Source: a virus
Strand: one strand, 5' to 3'
DNA: 64,000 nucleotides
IMG/VR virus record: IMGVR_UViG_3300032229_000588
Coordinates: 1 to 64,000 of that record
Notes under the pieces: model-generated
Seen by the model: the letters and a program-made list of their open reading frames with translations, nothing else
What the model was told of the DNA's origin: nothing
Database searches by the model: none
Made by a program: the position numbers and the translations under genes
Part shown: piece after piece, positions 61,924 to 64,000 of the stretch
How positions within the stretch are numbered: position 1 is the stretch's first letter
Layout of the letters: each line of letters begins with the position of its first letter

Positions 61924-62997
61924 ATGAAAAGAGTAGTAATACTTGGTGGTGGTGGTTTCATTGGAGGTCACTTAGCCAAAAGATTAAAAGAAGAAGGTAA
62001 TCACGTTAGAATCTGTGATATAAAAAAACACGAATATTTTTACCATGACGAAATTTGTCATGAGTTTATCTTGGGGGATTTAACTGACCCTAAAGTTGTT
62101 GATACCGTAATTGAGGAAGGTGTTGATGAGGTTTATCAGTTAGCTGCAGATATGGGTGGAGCATTATATATCTTTACTGGTGAAAATGATGCTAATTTGA
62201 TGCATAACTCAGCAATGATTAACTTAAACGTATCAAGAGAGTGTGTTAAGAAAAACGTTAAAAAAGTATTCTATTCATCGTCAGCATGTATGTACCCTGA
62301 ACATAATCAGTTGGACCCTGAAAATCCAAACTGTGAAGAAAGTTCTGCATACCCTGCAAACCCTGACTCAGAATACGGATGGGAAAAATTGTTTTCAGAA
62401 AGAGTATTTTTAGCATACAACAGAAACTACGGTTTAAATGTTAGAATTGCAAGATTCCACAACATCTTTGGACCACAAGGTACATGGACAGGTGGTAGAG
62501 AAAAATCACCAGCTGCGATGTGTAGAAAAGTCGCTGAAGCAAAAGAAGGTGATGTTATCGAAGTTTGGGGTAATGGTCAGCAAACTCGTTCATTCTTATA
62601 TGTTGATGAATGTGTTGAGGCAGTATTGAGATTGATGAATAGTGATTTTACAGGTCCTGTTAATATTGGGTCTGAAGAAATGGTAACTATTAATCAGTTG
62701 GCAGAAATAGCAATTAATATTTCAGGTAAAAATTTAAGTATCAAAAATATTGAGGGGGAGGAATTTGTTAATAAATATGGTTTCAAATGTCCTTTAGGTG
62801 TTAAAGGTAGAAATTCAGATAACGAATTATATCGTGAAAAAATCGGTTGGGAAGTTAATCAACCATTATTAGTTGGATTACAAAAAACGTATAATTGGAT
62901 TAGTGCTAAAGTAATTGAAAAAGAACAGAATACTCTTTGGATTTACGAAAGTCCTGATGGTGGTAAAACCGTAAACCGTAGACCTATGAACCAATGA
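61924..62997 (+). CDS. GDP-mannose 3,5-epimerase-like protein
   Basis: 357 residues, extended SDR. Cofactor motif VVILGGGGFIGGHLAKRL (4-21), then QLAADMGGALYIFTGEN, YSSSACMYPEHNQLD (Cys about 121), DSEYGWEKLFSERV (Tyr about 151), ARFHNIFGPQGTWTGGREKS with Lys about 193, and GVKGRNSDNELYREKIGW. Cys, Tyr and Lys match the catalytic set (C145, Y174, K217) of plant GDP-mannose 3,5-epimerase, which converts GDP-D-mannose to GDP-L-galactose. Plant enzymes have about 370-380 residues. A short C-terminal tail (YESPDGGKTVNRRPMNQ) is extra. It may feed the fucosyltransferase-like enzymes with an L-galactose donor. Confidence 0.83.
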   Translation: MKRVVILGGGGFIGGHLAKRLKEEGNHVRICDIKKHEYFYHDEICHEFILGDLTDPKVVDTVIEEGVDEVYQLAADMGGALYIFTGENDANLMHNSAMINLNVSRECVKKNVKKVFYSSSACMYPEHNQLDPENPNCEESSAYPANPDSEYGWEKLFSERVFLAYNRNYGLNVRIARFHNIFGPQGTWTGGREKSPAAMCRKVAEAKEGDVIEVWGNGQQTRSFLYVDECVEAVLRLMNSDFTGPVNIGSEEMVTINQLAEIAINISGKNLSIKNIEGEEFVNKYGFKCPLGVKGRNSDNELYREKIGWEVNQPLLVGLQKTYNWISAKVIEKEQNTLWIYESPDGGKTVNRRPMNQ

Positions 62998-63377
62998 TAA
63001 CAATTCCTGTCAGTGTTGGTGAATTACTTGATAAGTTATCAATTCTTCACGTAAAAAAAATAAAAATTTTTAATGAAGAAAAACTATTGTTCATTAATAA
63101 AGAATTTGAATTACTATATAATATGTCATCGTATTATTTGAATGACTCTGAGATATCAAAATTATATCATGATTTAGTGAACGTTAATACCAAATTATGG
63201 GAAGTTGAAGATGAACTTAGAGTTTACGAATCAAAAAATGTGTTTGATGCGTCATTTGTTGAATTGGCAAGAAAAGTTTATTACACAAATGATGAAAGGT
63301 TTTCATTAAAAAATAAAATTAATGAGTTGACAGACTCAGAAATTAGAGAACAAAAAGAATACATTGAATATAAATAA
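62994..63377 (+). CDS. DUF6165-like protein at end of glycan operon
   Basis: 127 residues. The opening TIPVSVGELLDKLSILHVKK is the signature of a small all-helical family (I-x-V-S-x-G-E-L-I/L-D-K-x-x-I-L) that is repeatedly found in lipopolysaccharide and other glycan clusters, and NVNTKLWEVEDELRVYE is its middle part. Function is unknown for the family. It overlaps the epimerase gene by four bases and closes the operon before the PhoH gene, supporting a role in the same glycan process. Confidence 0.65.
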   Translation: MITIPVSVGELLDKLSILHVKKIKIFNEEKLLFINKEFELLYNMSSYYLNDSEISKLYHDLVNVNTKLWEVEDELRVYESKNVFDASFVELARKVYYTNDERFSLKNKINELTDSEIREQKEYIEYK

Positions 63378-63392
63378 ATTTAAAACAACATA

Positions 63393-64000
63393 ATGGCAAA
63401 ATCGACAAGAAAAACCCCAACACCTACTCCTTCATTAAATGAGGAGAGACAGGTTAGAACTAAAAAAGAAATCATTTGTTCAATAATTAAGAAGAAAACT
63501 AAAGAAAAATTTTTAACTCAAACTCAAAAAAATTATTATGATGTTTTAACCTCAAGTGAGGTAACTGTTTGTTCAGGACCTGCAGGTGTAGGTAAAAGTT
63601 ACATTACAATGAAAGCGGCTGTTGATTTATTGGCAGACCCAAACACACCTTACGAAAAAATAATAATTGTTAGACCAGCGGTTGAAGCGGAGGAGAAGTT
63701 AGGTAGTTTACCAGGTAATGTAGAAGAAAAACTTGACCCTTATATTTTCCCATCATATTACTTATTAAATAAAATTATTGGTAAAGAAGCTAGAGAAAAA
63801 TTAAAGGATTTAGAAATTATCGAGGTATTCGCATTGGCATTTATGAGAGGTATGAATATTGACAACTCAATTCTAATTTTTGAAGAAGGTCAAAACGCAA
63901 CCCCAAGTCAAATGAAACTTCTATTGACAAGGATTGGGTTTAATAGTAAATTTTTTATTTCAGGAGATGTTGAACAGTCCGACAGGTATAAGAATAAAAC
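63393..64000 (+). CDS. phoH: PhoH-like ATPase (3' end outside window)
   Basis: About 203 residues are visible and the frame stays open to the edge. After a Lys/Thr/Pro-rich start, LTQTQKNYYDVLTSSEVTVC leads to Walker A GPAGVGKSYITM (about 68-79), IIVRPAVEAEEKLGSLPG (about 89-106, the PhoH P-loop-following motif), NSILIFEEGQNATPSQMKLL (Walker B, about 163-182) and FISGDVEQSD. PhoH proteins are ATP-binding proteins, common in myophages as auxiliary genes, with a role in RNA or phosphate metabolism that is still debated. It follows the glycan operon by 15 bases, and its own short leader is A-rich. Confidence 0.9.
   Translation, partial: MAKSTRKTPTPTPSLNEERQVRTKKEIICSIIKKKTKEKFLTQTQKNYYDVLTSSEVTVCSGPAGVGKSYITMKAAVDLLADPNTPYEKIIIVRPAVEAEEKLGSLPGNVEEKLDPYIFPSYYLLNKIIGKEAREKLKDLEIIEVFALAFMRGMNIDNSILIFEEGQNATPSQMKLLLTRIGFNSKFFISGDVEQSDRYKNK

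Noticed and set aside
33379-63377. Glycosyltransferases as T4-like DNA-glucosylating enzymes
   Set aside because: None resembles the T4 alpha- or beta-glucosyltransferases, and no hydroxymethylase gene for modified cytosine is seen here; protein or polysaccharide targets are more likely.
1-64000. tRNA genes, integrase, transposase or attachment sites
   Set aside because: Gaps between genes are short (at most about 125 bases) and none holds a tRNA-like cloverleaf; no protein matched recombinase or transposase motifs.

Overview
This window is a segment of a large, AT-rich contractile-tailed phage of the T4-like (myovirus) type. It carries recognisable T4-type replication genes (UvsX recombinase, gp32-like single-strand binding protein, family B DNA polymerase), tail sheath and tube, a tape measure, baseplate proteins, neck proteins and a long tail-fibre block. 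The host is probably a member of the Bacteroidota (for example a flavobacterium). The gp32 gene has a TTTG-N20-TATATTTG upstream element that matches the Bacteroidota -33/-7 promoter, and most starts are preceded by A/T-rich leaders without a clear Shine-Dalgarno sequence. I saw no tRNA, integrase, transposon or CRISPR array. No gap between genes exceeds about 125 bases, so the window is essentially fully coding.

Layout: (1) 1-1688, minus strand: uvsX (cut by the window edge), a small gene, then gp32. (2) 1799-25323, minus strand: the virion tail module. In transcription order it runs from three neck/head-tail completion candidates (25323 down to 23343) through sheath, a HAD-type phosphatase, tube, a tail assembly chaperone pair with a probable programmed frameshift, tape measure, a 1690-residue baseplate protein with an OmpA-like insert, a gp53-like wedge protein and a 2454-residue hub/baseplate giant, to two small proteins. 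One tiny plus-strand gene (23185-23346) sits inside this block. (3) 25380-30189, plus strand: a SNF2-type helicase, a remarkable superoxide dismutase fused to a PD-(D/E)XK-like nuclease domain, a neck protein and a small beta-rich protein. (4) 30166-33362, minus strand: DNA polymerase and a small virion-like protein. (5) 33379-37918, minus strand: four glycosyltransferase genes. (6) 37996-47867, minus strand: six tail-fibre or appendage genes, five of them with long Thr/Pro mucin-like linkers and one with an Asn-rich beta-helix. (7) 47920-50630, plus strand: five small virion or accessory proteins, one with a WYL-like domain. (8) 50682-63377, plus strand: a tightly overlapping operon of glycosyltransferases, sugar-nucleotide enzymes and methyltransferases, with an exonuclease and dUTPase embedded. 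(9) 63393-64000: the start of a PhoH-like ATPase.

The most unusual content is the sugar machinery: ten glycosyltransferase genes (about twelve catalytic domains), including three fucosyltransferase-like families (GT11, GT10 and a GT23-like protein), together with a close relative of GDP-mannose 3,5-epimerase. My inference is that the phage builds or decorates a glycan, perhaps carrying L-galactose or L-fucose, either on its own Thr/Pro-rich fibres or on the host surface. A second unusual item is the SOD-nuclease fusion next to a SNF2 helicase. A third is a shared TATTTAT element in front of at least sixteen genes on their own coding strand, which looks like a phage-specific promoter or leader signal. 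All functional calls come from reading motifs by eye; no database search was possible.
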